64,000 nucleotides of DNA from Rhodothermales bacterium (GTDB lineage: Bacteria > Bacteroidota > Rhodothermia > Rhodothermales > JAHQVL01). Each line of letters opens with the position of its first letter. Within the stretch, counting starts at the first letter, position 1. Where the stretch lies: contig JAWKNW010000030.1 in assembly GCA_041391505.1 (NCBI GenBank), positions 3,067-67,066 of the forward strand, read 5' to 3'. The position numbers and the translations under genes are program-made. This document shows, piece after piece, positions 56,732-64,000 of this stretch. The notes beneath the pieces are model-generated. The model did not search any database. It saw only the letters and a program-made list of their open reading frames with translations, and had not been told where the DNA came from.

Positions 56732-57574
56732 ATGACCTACGGTATCGCAATCATCCTGGCTTTCATGCAGCTCGGCGTCGGCGACGACGGCTCGAAAGCA
56801 GGCCGGCGCGGGAACGAATTTTTCGCCCGGGACGAACTGCCCCAGGCCGCCGGCGCGTACCGCAACGGCCTCGTCGCCCAGGAAGGCGAGCCGGCCAACG
56901 CGGTCACCTCCGGGCTCTGGAATAACCTCGGGGCCACCCTGTTTCGGATGGGACAGTTCGAGGAGGCCGGCCAGGCCTTCGATCAGTCGATCGCCCTGTC
57001 GACCACCCCCGGCGACGTGAGCCGCGCGGCCTACAACGCCGGCAACAACGTCTTCGAGGCGGCGAGCGCATCGGGCGGGCAGGCGCCGCCCACGCCCGAC
57101 GGGCAGGAGGGCGCTCCGCCGCAGGGCCCCACCCTCGAATCGGCCCTCGACTACTACCGTCAGGCCCTGCTGGCCGACCCGGACAACCAGGACGCCAAAT
57201 TCAACTACGAGTTCGTCAAACGCCGGCTCGAAGAACAGCAGCAGCAGGATCAACAGGATCAGCAAAATTCCAACGACCAGAACGAAAACCAGGACGAGAA
57301 CCAGCAGAACCAGGATCAACAGAATCAGGGCAATCAGCAGAACCAGGGGCAGCAGGATCAGGACGACCAGCAGCAACAACAGGGCGACCAGCAGAACGAA
57401 GGGCAGCAAGATCAGCAGCCCCAGCAGCAACAGGCGCCCGCCCCGGACCCCAACAAGCTGAGCCGGGAAGAAGCGGAGCGTATCCTTCAGGCGCTTCAGA
57501 ACGAAGAGGAAGACCTGCTCCGGCAGGTGCTCAAGCCCCAGACCCGACCTCGGGCCGTGGAAAAAGACTGGTAG
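56732..57574 (+). CDS. batC: BatC, TPR protein with Gln/Asn-rich tail
   Basis: The 280-residue product has a short hydrophobic N-terminus, three TPR-like helical pairs (about 20-175, e.g. LWNNLGATLFRMGQFEEAGQAF) and a strongly Gln/Asn/Asp-rich region (about 170-242, with QQQQQ and NQNQ runs) before a conserved KLSREEAERILQALQNEEEDL motif and a basic end, the BatC signature. The Gln/Asn tract is repetitive at DNA level (CAGCAG/AACCAG) and may vary in length. Confidence 0.88.
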   Translation: MTYGIAIILAFMQLGVGDDGSKAGRRGNEFFARDELPQAAGAYRNGLVAQEGEPANAVTSGLWNNLGATLFRMGQFEEAGQAFDQSIALSTTPGDVSRAAYNAGNNVFEAASASGGQAPPTPDGQEGAPPQGPTLESALDYYRQALLADPDNQDAKFNYEFVKRRLEEQQQQDQQDQQNSNDQNENQDENQQNQDQQNQGNQQNQGQQDQDDQQQQQGDQQNEGQQDQQPQQQQAPAPDPNKLSREEAERILQALQNEEEDLLRQVLKPQTRPRAVEKDW

Positions 57575-57582
57575 TTTGGCAT

Positions 57583-59472
57583 ATGCCTTCGATTTCACCC
57601 ATATCGACGCCTCCCCTTCGCACAGGTATCCGATGGCTCGCGATCGTCCTGATGCTCGCCGGCTCCACGGCGGCGCGCGGTCAGGCCATACGCGTGCAGG
57701 CCTTTGTGAGCGAGAACACCATCGGGACGGAAGAAATCCTGGCCTACAGCATCCAGATCGAAAACGCCAGCCCTAACGATGTGGTGCGCCCGGAAGCCCC
57801 TCGAACGGAAGGACTCACGCTGCTCCAGGTGATGCCGAGTTCGCAGATGAGCACGAGCATCATCAACGGGCAGATGAGCCAGAGCGTGTCCTACGAATGG
57901 CGCATGCGCCCCACCCGCGAAGGCGAGGCCAAAATCGACGCCGCCGTGGTGAAGGTGAAGGGGGAAAACTACCGGACCGCACCGATCTCCGTGACCGTCG
58001 TCCCCCAGTCCCAGCGGCCGCAAACGGCCCGGCGCAACACGCGCACCCGGCTGATCGATCCGTTCGCTACCCCCTCCGCCCCGGACAACACCCCCCCGCA
58101 GTCGGCGATCGGCAAGGACGACATCTTTATCCGGGCTATCCCCAGCGCCAGAAACGTCTACCAGAACGAGCAGGTCAACATCGAATACCAGCTGTTCTTT
58201 CGTGAGGGGATGCAGCTCCGGCAGAGCCGCCTCGCCGACTCGTGGGACGCGGAAGGATTCTGGCGGGAGGAACTGGATGTCGAGCGCCGGCCGATTCCGC
58301 AAACCGTCGTTGAAAAAGGGCTCCGGTACAACACCATCGTGCTCAAGCGGGTGGCCGTGTTTCCGACGCGCTCGGGCGATCTGTCGATAGACCCCCTCAA
58401 GATCGAGGCGGAAGCCTTCGTCCCGCACCGGTCCGCCAATCCGTTCGACCAGTTTTTCAGCTTCAGCCCCCGGTACGAGCCGGTCGAGGTCTCGTCGCCC
58501 CCGGTGACGATCCACGTCGAACCCCTGCCTCCCGGCGCGCCTGAGTCGTTCAACGGCGCCGTCGGCTCGTTCCATATCGAGGCCAGCGTGAGCGACAACG
58601 CCGTCGAAGTCGGCGAACCGATCGAAGTGGAAGTCCGCATCTCGGGCACCGGCAACATCGCCACGCTGGATCCGCCCCTGTTCACGCCGCCGGGTGTCTT
58701 CGAGCAGTACGACCCGCAGATCCAGACCTCGATCAACCGGACCGGAAACCGGATCAACGGCACCAAGGTGCTGAATTACGTCCTCATCCCCCGCTCCAAC
58801 GGCACCTTCCAGCTGCCCCAGGTGGAGATGGCGTATTTCAACACCGCGCGCAAGCAATATGAGAAGATGCGGCCCGAGCCCGTCAGCGTGCGCGTGACCG
58901 GCACGGCTTCCGCGCCCGTGGCGGCGCTGACCTCGGCGATGGGGCTGCCCGTGGACGACATCGCCGGCATCCTGCCCGAGGCCAGCAACTGGTCGCGCAT
59001 CGCGCGGATGCCGCTGCACCAAAACCCGTTCGTCTACATCGCGCTGCTGCTCCCGCTGCTGGGCATCGCCGGCCTGTACGTCTACACCAAACGGGCCCGC
59101 CAGCTCGCCGGCGACGAACGCCTGCTGCGCAACCGGCGCGCCCATCCGCTGGCCAGGAAGCACCTCGCCGGCGCCATGGCGCTGCTCTCGCGGCAGGACT
59201 CGCGCGGCTTTTACCAGGAGGTCGAACGCGCCATCCGCTCGTTTATCGGGAATCGCCTCAATGTGGCCGAGACCGGACTGACCTACAGCCAGCTCGAAAA
59301 CGCCCTCGCGGAACACGGCGCCTCCGCCGTGCTCTGCGGCCAGACGGTGCAACTGATCCAGGAGTGCGATCGCGTGCGATTCGCGCCCATCCCGCCGAAC
59401 CAGTCGGAGATGGACACGGCCTGCGACCGGGCAAGCCAGCTGATCGTCCAGCTCGATACGGAGTTGAACTGA
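57583..59472 (+). CDS. batD: BatD, large periplasmic protein
   Basis: The 629-residue product has a signal peptide (to about 34), several Ig-like beta domains (about 35-450, with the BatD pattern VYQNEQVNIEYQLFFREG and LRYNTIVLKRVAVFPTRSG), a single transmembrane helix (about 478-500, FVYIALLLPLLGIAGLYVY) and a cytoplasmic helical domain ending in LDTELN. It spans the membrane and probably bridges Bat proteins. The stop is followed after one base by batE. Confidence 0.92.
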   Translation: MPSISPISTPPLRTGIRWLAIVLMLAGSTAARGQAIRVQAFVSENTIGTEEILAYSIQIENASPNDVVRPEAPRTEGLTLLQVMPSSQMSTSIINGQMSQSVSYEWRMRPTREGEAKIDAAVVKVKGENYRTAPISVTVVPQSQRPQTARRNTRTRLIDPFATPSAPDNTPPQSAIGKDDIFIRAIPSARNVYQNEQVNIEYQLFFREGMQLRQSRLADSWDAEGFWREELDVERRPIPQTVVEKGLRYNTIVLKRVAVFPTRSGDLSIDPLKIEAEAFVPHRSANPFDQFFSFSPRYEPVEVSSPPVTIHVEPLPPGAPESFNGAVGSFHIEASVSDNAVEVGEPIEVEVRISGTGNIATLDPPLFTPPGVFEQYDPQIQTSINRTGNRINGTKVLNYVLIPRSNGTFQLPQVEMAYFNTARKQYEKMRPEPVSVRVTGTASAPVAALTSAMGLPVDDIAGILPEASNWSRIARMPLHQNPFVYIALLLPLLGIAGLYVYTKRARQLAGDERLLRNRRAHPLARKHLAGAMALLSRQDSRGFYQEVERAIRSFIGNRLNVAETGLTYSQLENALAEHGASAVLCGQTVQLIQECDRVRFAPIPPNQSEMDTACDRASQLIVQLDTELN

Positions 59473-59473
59473 C

Positions 59474-60253
59474 ATGCGCCGCCCGAACCTCACAGGCTTC
59501 TTCCTGGTCGCCCTGCTGGCCGCTGCGACAGGGTTCGCCCGCCCCGCCGGCGCGCAGGTGAGCGAGGCCGTGCTGGCCTTCGACCAGGGCAACCAGCTGT
59601 ATCGCGACGGCCAGTACGAACAGGCCATCGCGGCCTACCAGTCCGCCATCGACCAGGGCTACGCGAGCGGGGCGCTCTATTTTAACATGGGCAACGCCTA
59701 TTACCGCCTCGACCGGATCGGGCAGGCCATCCGGTATTACGAAAAGAGCCGGCGGCTGACGCCGGAGAGCGCCGAGCTGCTCCACAGCCTGGAGATCGCG
59801 CGGGGACACACGGTCGATCAGTTCTCGCACGTGCCTCAGCCGGTCTGGGTGGCGTGGTGGCACAGCCACATCACGCGCACGGGCGGCCGCGGGCTGCTCT
59901 GGGGCGGGCTGCTGCTCTATTTCGTGGCGGCCGGGCTCTTCGCCGGCCGCATCCTGCGGGGATGGCGCAATCCCTGGCTCCGCCGGCTCCGCGCCGTCAC
60001 CACGCTCGCGGCCACCGTCCTCCTCGTGGCGGCCTTCGCGGCCTCCATCCAGTCCACATCCGAGCGGACGGCCGTCGTCGTCGCGACCCAGACGGCGCTG
60101 CGCGACGCGCCCCTGGAGACCTCCGGCACGGAACTCACCATCCACGAAGGCCTGGTGGTGGATGTGCTCGGCAACGCCGACGCCTGGGCCGAAGTGCGGC
60201 TCCCGAACGGAACCCGCGGATGGGTGGAAACAAGCGCGCTGGCGGACGTGTAA
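59474..60253 (+). CDS. batE: BatE, TPR and SH3 protein
   Basis: The 259-residue product has a signal peptide, two TPR units (about 30-105, e.g. GALYFNMGNAYYRLDRIGQA), two transmembrane helices (about 138-158 and 178-197) and a C-terminal bacterial SH3 domain (about 205-258, ending RGWVETSALADV). This architecture is BatE. It is the last gene of the bat run; a tandem repeat follows. Confidence 0.92.
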   Translation: MRRPNLTGFFLVALLAAATGFARPAGAQVSEAVLAFDQGNQLYRDGQYEQAIAAYQSAIDQGYASGALYFNMGNAYYRLDRIGQAIRYYEKSRRLTPESAELLHSLEIARGHTVDQFSHVPQPVWVAWWHSHITRTGGRGLLWGGLLLYFVAAGLFAGRILRGWRNPWLRRLRAVTTLAATVLLVAAFAASIQSTSERTAVVVATQTALRDAPLETSGTELTIHEGLVVDVLGNADAWAEVRLPNGTRGWVETSALADV

Positions 60254-60265
60254 CGGGCTCCCGGC

Positions 60266-60330
60266 TTTTTTCGGGTGCTGGGATTTTGGGTGCTGGGATT
60301 TTCGGGTGCTGGGATTTTCGGGTGCTGAGC
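60266..60330. repeat. 15-16-bp tandem repeat downstream of batE
   Basis: The word TTTTCGGGTGCTGGGA occurs four times in tandem with small changes; the last copy ends GCTGAGC. It may be a low-complexity expansion; no hairpin is formed. Confidence 0.8.
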
Positions 60331-60388
60331 ATTGAAAACACCCCGGTCCGACCAGTACCTTGACGCCTCCGAATGAACGCGGCGCCTT

Positions 60389-61009
60389 ATGGAACCTATT
60401 GCCCTGCATCGAAATCGCGAAACCGGCTGGATCGAGGTCATCTGCGGATCCATGTTCAGCGGCAAGACCGAGGAGCTGATCCGCCGGCTGCGTCGCGCGC
60501 GCTTCGCGAAACAGCACATCGAGATCTACAAACCGTCCTTCGACAACCGGTTCAGCAAGGAAGAGGTGACCTCGCACGATGAAAACTCGCTCTCGTCGAC
60601 ACCCGTGAGCGCCGCCTCGCAGATACTCCTGCTCACGAACGACGCGGACGTGGTGGGCATCGACGAGGCGCAGTTTTTCGATCTCGCCCTGGTTTCGGTC
60701 TGCGAGCAACTGGCCGCGCGGGGCACGCGGGTCATCGTCGCGGGGCTCGACCAGGACTACACCGGGCAGCCGTTCGAACCCATGCCCCAGCTGATGGCCG
60801 TCGCCGAGTACGTCACGAAGCTGCACGCCGTCTGTGTCGTCTGCGGATCGCCGGCGAACCATTCGCAGCGAATCACCGCCGGATCGAGCCGGCTGCTCCT
60901 CGGCGCCGCCGAGGCGTACGAACCGCGCTGCCGGCATTGTTTCCGGCCGGCCGAATCGGGCGAGACCGACGAGGCGGGTCGGCGCGCGCGCGATACGAAG
61001 CCGGCCTGA
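60389..61009 (+). CDS. tdk: thymidine kinase (type II)
   Basis: The 206-residue product phosphorylates thymidine in the salvage pathway. It has the P-loop ICGSMFSGKTEELI (about 18-31), the Walker B-like VVGIDEAQFF with catalytic Glu (about 88-97), the lasso GLDQDYTGQPF (about 118) and a C-terminal zinc site (CVVCG and CRHC). The start at 60389 keeps the family N-terminus. Confidence 0.94.
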   Translation: MEPIALHRNRETGWIEVICGSMFSGKTEELIRRLRRARFAKQHIEIYKPSFDNRFSKEEVTSHDENSLSSTPVSAASQILLLTNDADVVGIDEAQFFDLALVSVCEQLAARGTRVIVAGLDQDYTGQPFEPMPQLMAVAEYVTKLHAVCVVCGSPANHSQRITAGSSRLLLGAAEAYEPRCRHCFRPAESGETDEAGRRARDTKPA

Positions 61010-61115
61010 GCCCCAATTTTCTCCTTCTTCGCTTGCAGGTGAGGGATCGCCCCGCTATGTTGCCCACGAACCGGCGACCTGCGGCATCACCTCGTCACGC
61101 GGCCAGCAAATACCC

Positions 61116-62990
61116 ATGTCCAGCCAACCTTATCTCGTTGCGGCGCGCAAATACCGGCCGCAGCGGTTCCACGAAATCGTAGCCCAGGAGCACGTCACCG
61201 AAACGCTCACCAACGCGATTCGCCTGGATCGGCTGGCGCACGCCTACCTGTTCAGCGGCCCCCGCGGCGTCGGCAAGACGACGGCGGCGCGCATCCTCGC
61301 GAAGGCCATCAACTGCACGACCCCGCCCGACCAGCGCGGCGACGGCGGCGAGCCGTGCCGCACCTGCGATTCGTGCCGGACGTTCGAGGAAGGGCGCAGC
61401 CTGAATATCATCGAGATCGACGCCGCCTCCAACAACAAGGTGGAGGATATCCGGGACCTGCGCGAGACCGTGCTGGTGCCGCCGCAGGGCAGCCGGCGGA
61501 AGGTGTACATCATCGACGAGGTGCACATGCTCTCCAACGCGGCCTTCAACGCGCTGTTGAAGACGCTGGAAGAGCCGCCGCCGTACGTCCTCTTCATCTT
61601 TGCGACGACGGAGCCGAACAAGGTCCTGCCGACCATCCTGTCGCGGTGCCAGCGGTTCGACTTCCGCCGCATCGCCGTTCCCGAGATCGTCAGCCACCTC
61701 CAGCGGATCTGCCAGGAGGAAGGCATCGTGGCGGACGAAGCCTCGCTGATGCTGATCGCCCACAAGGGTGACGGGGCGCTCCGCGACGCGCTTTCGGCCT
61801 TCGACCAGGCCATCGCGCTCTGCGGGACGAACATGACCTACGCCGAGCTGGCGCAGGCTTTCGGGGTGGTGGATATCGACCTGTACTTCGAGGTGACCCG
61901 CGCCGTCCAGACGAGCGACAGCGCCGGCATGCTCGCCCTGGTCGAACGGCTCACGCGCGCCGGATACGACATGCAGGAATTCATGGCCGGTCTCGCGTCG
62001 CACCTGCGCAACCTGCTCGTGGCCTGCACCATGCCCGACACATCGCTCATCGAGGCCGCCGAGTCGGTGCGCGAGCGGTACGGCGTCGACAGCGCCGCGT
62101 TTACCGAGACCGATCTGCTCCGGCTGCTGATGCTGGTGGATGAAGGAGAGGAAAAGCTGCGGACGAGCACCCAGCCACGGCTCCGGCTCGAAATGACGCT
62201 CCTCAAGATGGCCAGCCTGGCGCGCAGCGTCGACCTGCGCGAAGCGCTCGCGCGGCTCGATCAGCTCGAACAGCGCGGCGGAGCGCCGGCAACCCCGCCG
62301 GCACCGACGCCGGCAACTCCGACGCCGCCTCCACCGCCCCAGGCCGCCCGCCCGCCGGCGCCCAGCCCGGCGCCCCCCCAAAAACCCGAGCCGCCGCCGG
62401 CGCCGGAGCCCGACGTGCGGCCTCCGCTCAAGCTGGTTGACAAGCCGGCGCCGCCCCCGCCGCCACCCGCACCGCCCCCCCAGGGCGGCGGCACCGAAAA
62501 CCTCTTCGGGACGCCGCTGCTCCAGAAAAAACCCGCGGGCCCGCCCCGGGGCGGCGACCCGGAAGCCTCGCTGCGCGTGGAAATCGATGTCGCCATCGCG
62601 CCATCCCCCTCGTCGCAGAACGCCGTGCTGCTCGCGCTCTGGCCGGGCTTCGTCGGACGCGTCAAGGTGGAGCGCATCCACGTGAGCGCCCTGCTCCAGC
62701 ACGCCACCCCGCTGGACGACCAGGGTGCCGTCATCGTGCTCTCCGTGCCCGACGACTTTCACCGGCGCATGCTCGACAGCCAGCAGGAGTTTCTCGTCGC
62801 CAACTTCAAGGAGGAGACGGGCCGAACGATCACGCGGTTCGATTTTGTGATCGGGGGGAGTGAAGATGGACCGGAAGCCGTGGAAACCCCTCAGGAAATC
62901 GATCCGTACGAGTACATGAAACAGAAACGGCAGGAAAGCCCCGTCATCCGCGCCATTTTCGATCAATTCGGCGGCGAAGTCGTCTGGTGA
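61116..62990 (+). CDS. dnaX: DNA polymerase III tau/gamma subunit
   Basis: The 624-residue clamp-loader ATPase has the P-loop FSGPRGVGKTTAARI (about 40-55), a zinc module (CTTP, CRTCDSC, about 64-85), DEVHMLSNAAFNALLKTLEEPP (about 130-150), the arginine-finger region ILSRCQRFDFR, a Pro/Ala-rich linker (about 390-460) and a C-terminal tau-like domain (about 480-624). The ATG at 61116 gives MSSQPYLVAARKYRP. A C-rich/A-rich run lies in the linker (about 62374-62386), but no convincing frameshift site was found. Upstream of ybaB-recR, the usual order. Confidence 0.95.
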   Translation: MSSQPYLVAARKYRPQRFHEIVAQEHVTETLTNAIRLDRLAHAYLFSGPRGVGKTTAARILAKAINCTTPPDQRGDGGEPCRTCDSCRTFEEGRSLNIIEIDAASNNKVEDIRDLRETVLVPPQGSRRKVYIIDEVHMLSNAAFNALLKTLEEPPPYVLFIFATTEPNKVLPTILSRCQRFDFRRIAVPEIVSHLQRICQEEGIVADEASLMLIAHKGDGALRDALSAFDQAIALCGTNMTYAELAQAFGVVDIDLYFEVTRAVQTSDSAGMLALVERLTRAGYDMQEFMAGLASHLRNLLVACTMPDTSLIEAAESVRERYGVDSAAFTETDLLRLLMLVDEGEEKLRTSTQPRLRLEMTLLKMASLARSVDLREALARLDQLEQRGGAPATPPAPTPATPTPPPPPQAARPPAPSPAPPQKPEPPPAPEPDVRPPLKLVDKPAPPPPPPAPPPQGGGTENLFGTPLLQKKPAGPPRGGDPEASLRVEIDVAIAPSPSSQNAVLLALWPGFVGRVKVERIHVSALLQHATPLDDQGAVIVLSVPDDFHRRMLDSQQEFLVANFKEETGRTITRFDFVIGGSEDGPEAVETPQEIDPYEYMKQKRQESPVIRAIFDQFGGEVVW

Positions 62991-63023
62991 CGACACACCC
63001 CCGACCCTGAGCAGACACGATTT

Positions 63024-63362
63024 ATGTCAGACGATCTCAATATGGCCGATATGTTCGGCAAGATGATGGACATGCAGCGCAAGATCACCGAAGCGCAGGA
63101 GGCCCTCTCCGCGCAGACGGTGACGGCGGAAGCCGGCGGCGGCATGGTCAAGGTCACCGCAAACGGCCAGCAGCGCATCACCCGGATCAAGATCGAGCCG
63201 GACGCCGTCGACCCGAGCGACCTGGAGCTGCTGGAGGACCTCATCATCGCCGGCGTGAACAAGGCGCTGGAGGAAGCCGCCCAGTTGGCCCGCGGCGAAA
63301 TGAGCCGCGCCGCCTCGGGCATGCTGCCGCCCGGCTTCGATCCCAAGCAGTTCGGACTGTAA
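63024..63362 (+). CDS. ybaB: nucleoid-associated protein, YbaB/EbfC family
   Basis: The 112-residue product begins MSDDLNMADMFGKMMDMQRK, then the family core GGGMVKVTANGQQRITRIKI (about 40-60) and a helix (DLELLEDLIIAGVNKALEEA). It binds DNA as a tweezer-like dimer. It lies between dnaX and recR, 33 bases after dnaX and 16 before recR, as in most bacteria. Confidence 0.95.
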   Translation: MSDDLNMADMFGKMMDMQRKITEAQEALSAQTVTAEAGGGMVKVTANGQQRITRIKIEPDAVDPSDLELLEDLIIAGVNKALEEAAQLARGEMSRAASGMLPPGFDPKQFGL

Positions 63363-63378
63363 CCGACCGGCATCGCCA

Positions 63379-64000
63379 TGCAATTCACGTCCGAGGCCGT
63401 CGAGGCGCTCGTCGAACACTTCACGCGCCTGCCCACGATCGGCCGCAAGACCGCGCATCGGCTCGTCGCGTACATCCTCAAGATGCCCCGGGAGGACGTG
63501 GCCGAGATGGCCCGCGCCCTCGTCGCCGTCAAGGACCGCGTCCGCAGCTGCGAGGTGTGTTTCAACGTCTGCGACGACGCGCGCTGTGGGATCTGCACGT
63601 CGTCGCGCCGCGATCACGGGGTGATCTGCGTGGTCGAGGAGCCGAACGACGTGATGGCGCTGGAGCGCACGAACGAATATACCGGCGTCTACCACGTCCT
63701 GGGCGGCGTCATCAGCCCGCTCGACGGCATCGGCCCCGAGGACCTGCACATCCGCGAGCTCGTCGCCCGCATCGTGCCGGCGGACGCCGGCCCGGCCGGC
63801 GACGCTGAGCGCGTCCCCACCCGCGAGGTCATCCTCGCCATGAACCCCAACGTCGAGGGCGATACCACGGCCTATTACCTGGCCCAGCTGCTCAAACCCT
63901 TCGGCGTCCGGCTGACGCGCATCGCGCGCGGGTTGCCCATCGGCGGGGACCTCGAGTATGCCGACGAAGCCACGCTCTCGCGCGCCCTCGAGGGGCGTGT
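63379..64000 (+). CDS. recR: recombination mediator RecR (3' end cut by window)
   Basis: About 207 residues are visible. They show the helix-hairpin-helix LPTIGRKTAHRLVAYIL (about 18-34), a C4 zinc finger (CEVCFNVC and CGIC, about 56-75), and a Toprim domain with VEEPNDVMALE (about 86) and AMNPNVEGDTT (about 155). RecR works with RecFO in RecA loading on gapped DNA. The gene continues past 64000 by probably only a few codons. Confidence 0.94.

Noticed and set aside
61010..61115. SRP RNA gene upstream of dnaX, as in some Firmicutes
   Set aside because: The 106-base gap lacks the conserved GGAA tetraloop helix and GCAG bulge of SRP RNA.
62374..62535. Programmed frameshift or slippage site in dnaX
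   Set aside because: A C7A5 run and an A6 run exist, but neither is in a suitable slippery frame with a Shine-Dalgarno stimulator and downstream hairpin that I can identify.

Overview
The window is GC-rich bacterial DNA, densely coding on both strands. The gene content fits a Bacteroidota-related lineage, most probably Rhodothermota (Rhodothermales-like): a batA-E aerotolerance operon, a TonB-dependent receptor with an N-terminal carboxypeptidase-regulatory-like domain, a DUF5683 protein, a TPR-CHAT lipoprotein, FG-GAP/VCBS proteins, an S1/P1-type nuclease and a pgeF-type oxidase. The lineage is an inference from gene families; no rRNA is present.

1-11.6 kb (minus strand): a truncated FG-GAP secreted protein, then a translation cluster read right to left: thrS, infC, rpmI, rplT, a 21-codon Phe-rich leader peptide with an attenuator-type terminator, pheS, pheT, a ZapB-like coiled-coil gene, zapA, a candidate 6S RNA and rny. 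Intrinsic terminators split the cluster into separately controlled units.

11.4-24 kb: small membrane protein, YceI periplasmic protein, sulfatase lipoprotein, PQQ dehydrogenase with an internal cytochrome c domain, a decayed low-GC patch (beta-helix and PLD-nuclease/helicase remnants) beside tRNA-Val(GAC) with a partial tRNA duplication, an orphan gene, nitroreductase, DUF5683 protein, endonuclease V and a TonB receptor.

24-40 kb: hybrid histidine kinase, TPR-CHAT lipoprotein, a 1.1-kb non-coding region holding related hairpin modules, a tightly overlapping Rieske oxygenase-pgeF-hydrolase operon, an HDOD protein, aroE, a CPA-type antiporter and a Gfo/Idh/MocA oxidoreductase.

40-64 kb: smc, a 760-bp repeat-rich gap, clpB, an S1/P1 nuclease with a DUF2914 protein, a di-heme peroxidase fused to a parallel beta-helix, then a plus-strand run: DUF58, BatD-like protein, sirtuin, batA, batB, batC, batD, batE, thymidine kinase, dnaX, ybaB and recR (cut by the window end). 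No moxR ATPase precedes the DUF58 gene.

The most notable observations are (i) the pheST leader peptide and attenuator, (ii) the 6S RNA candidate between zapA and rny, and (iii) duplicated structured elements between the CHAT gene and the hydrolase. All calls come from reading the sequence; no database search was run.
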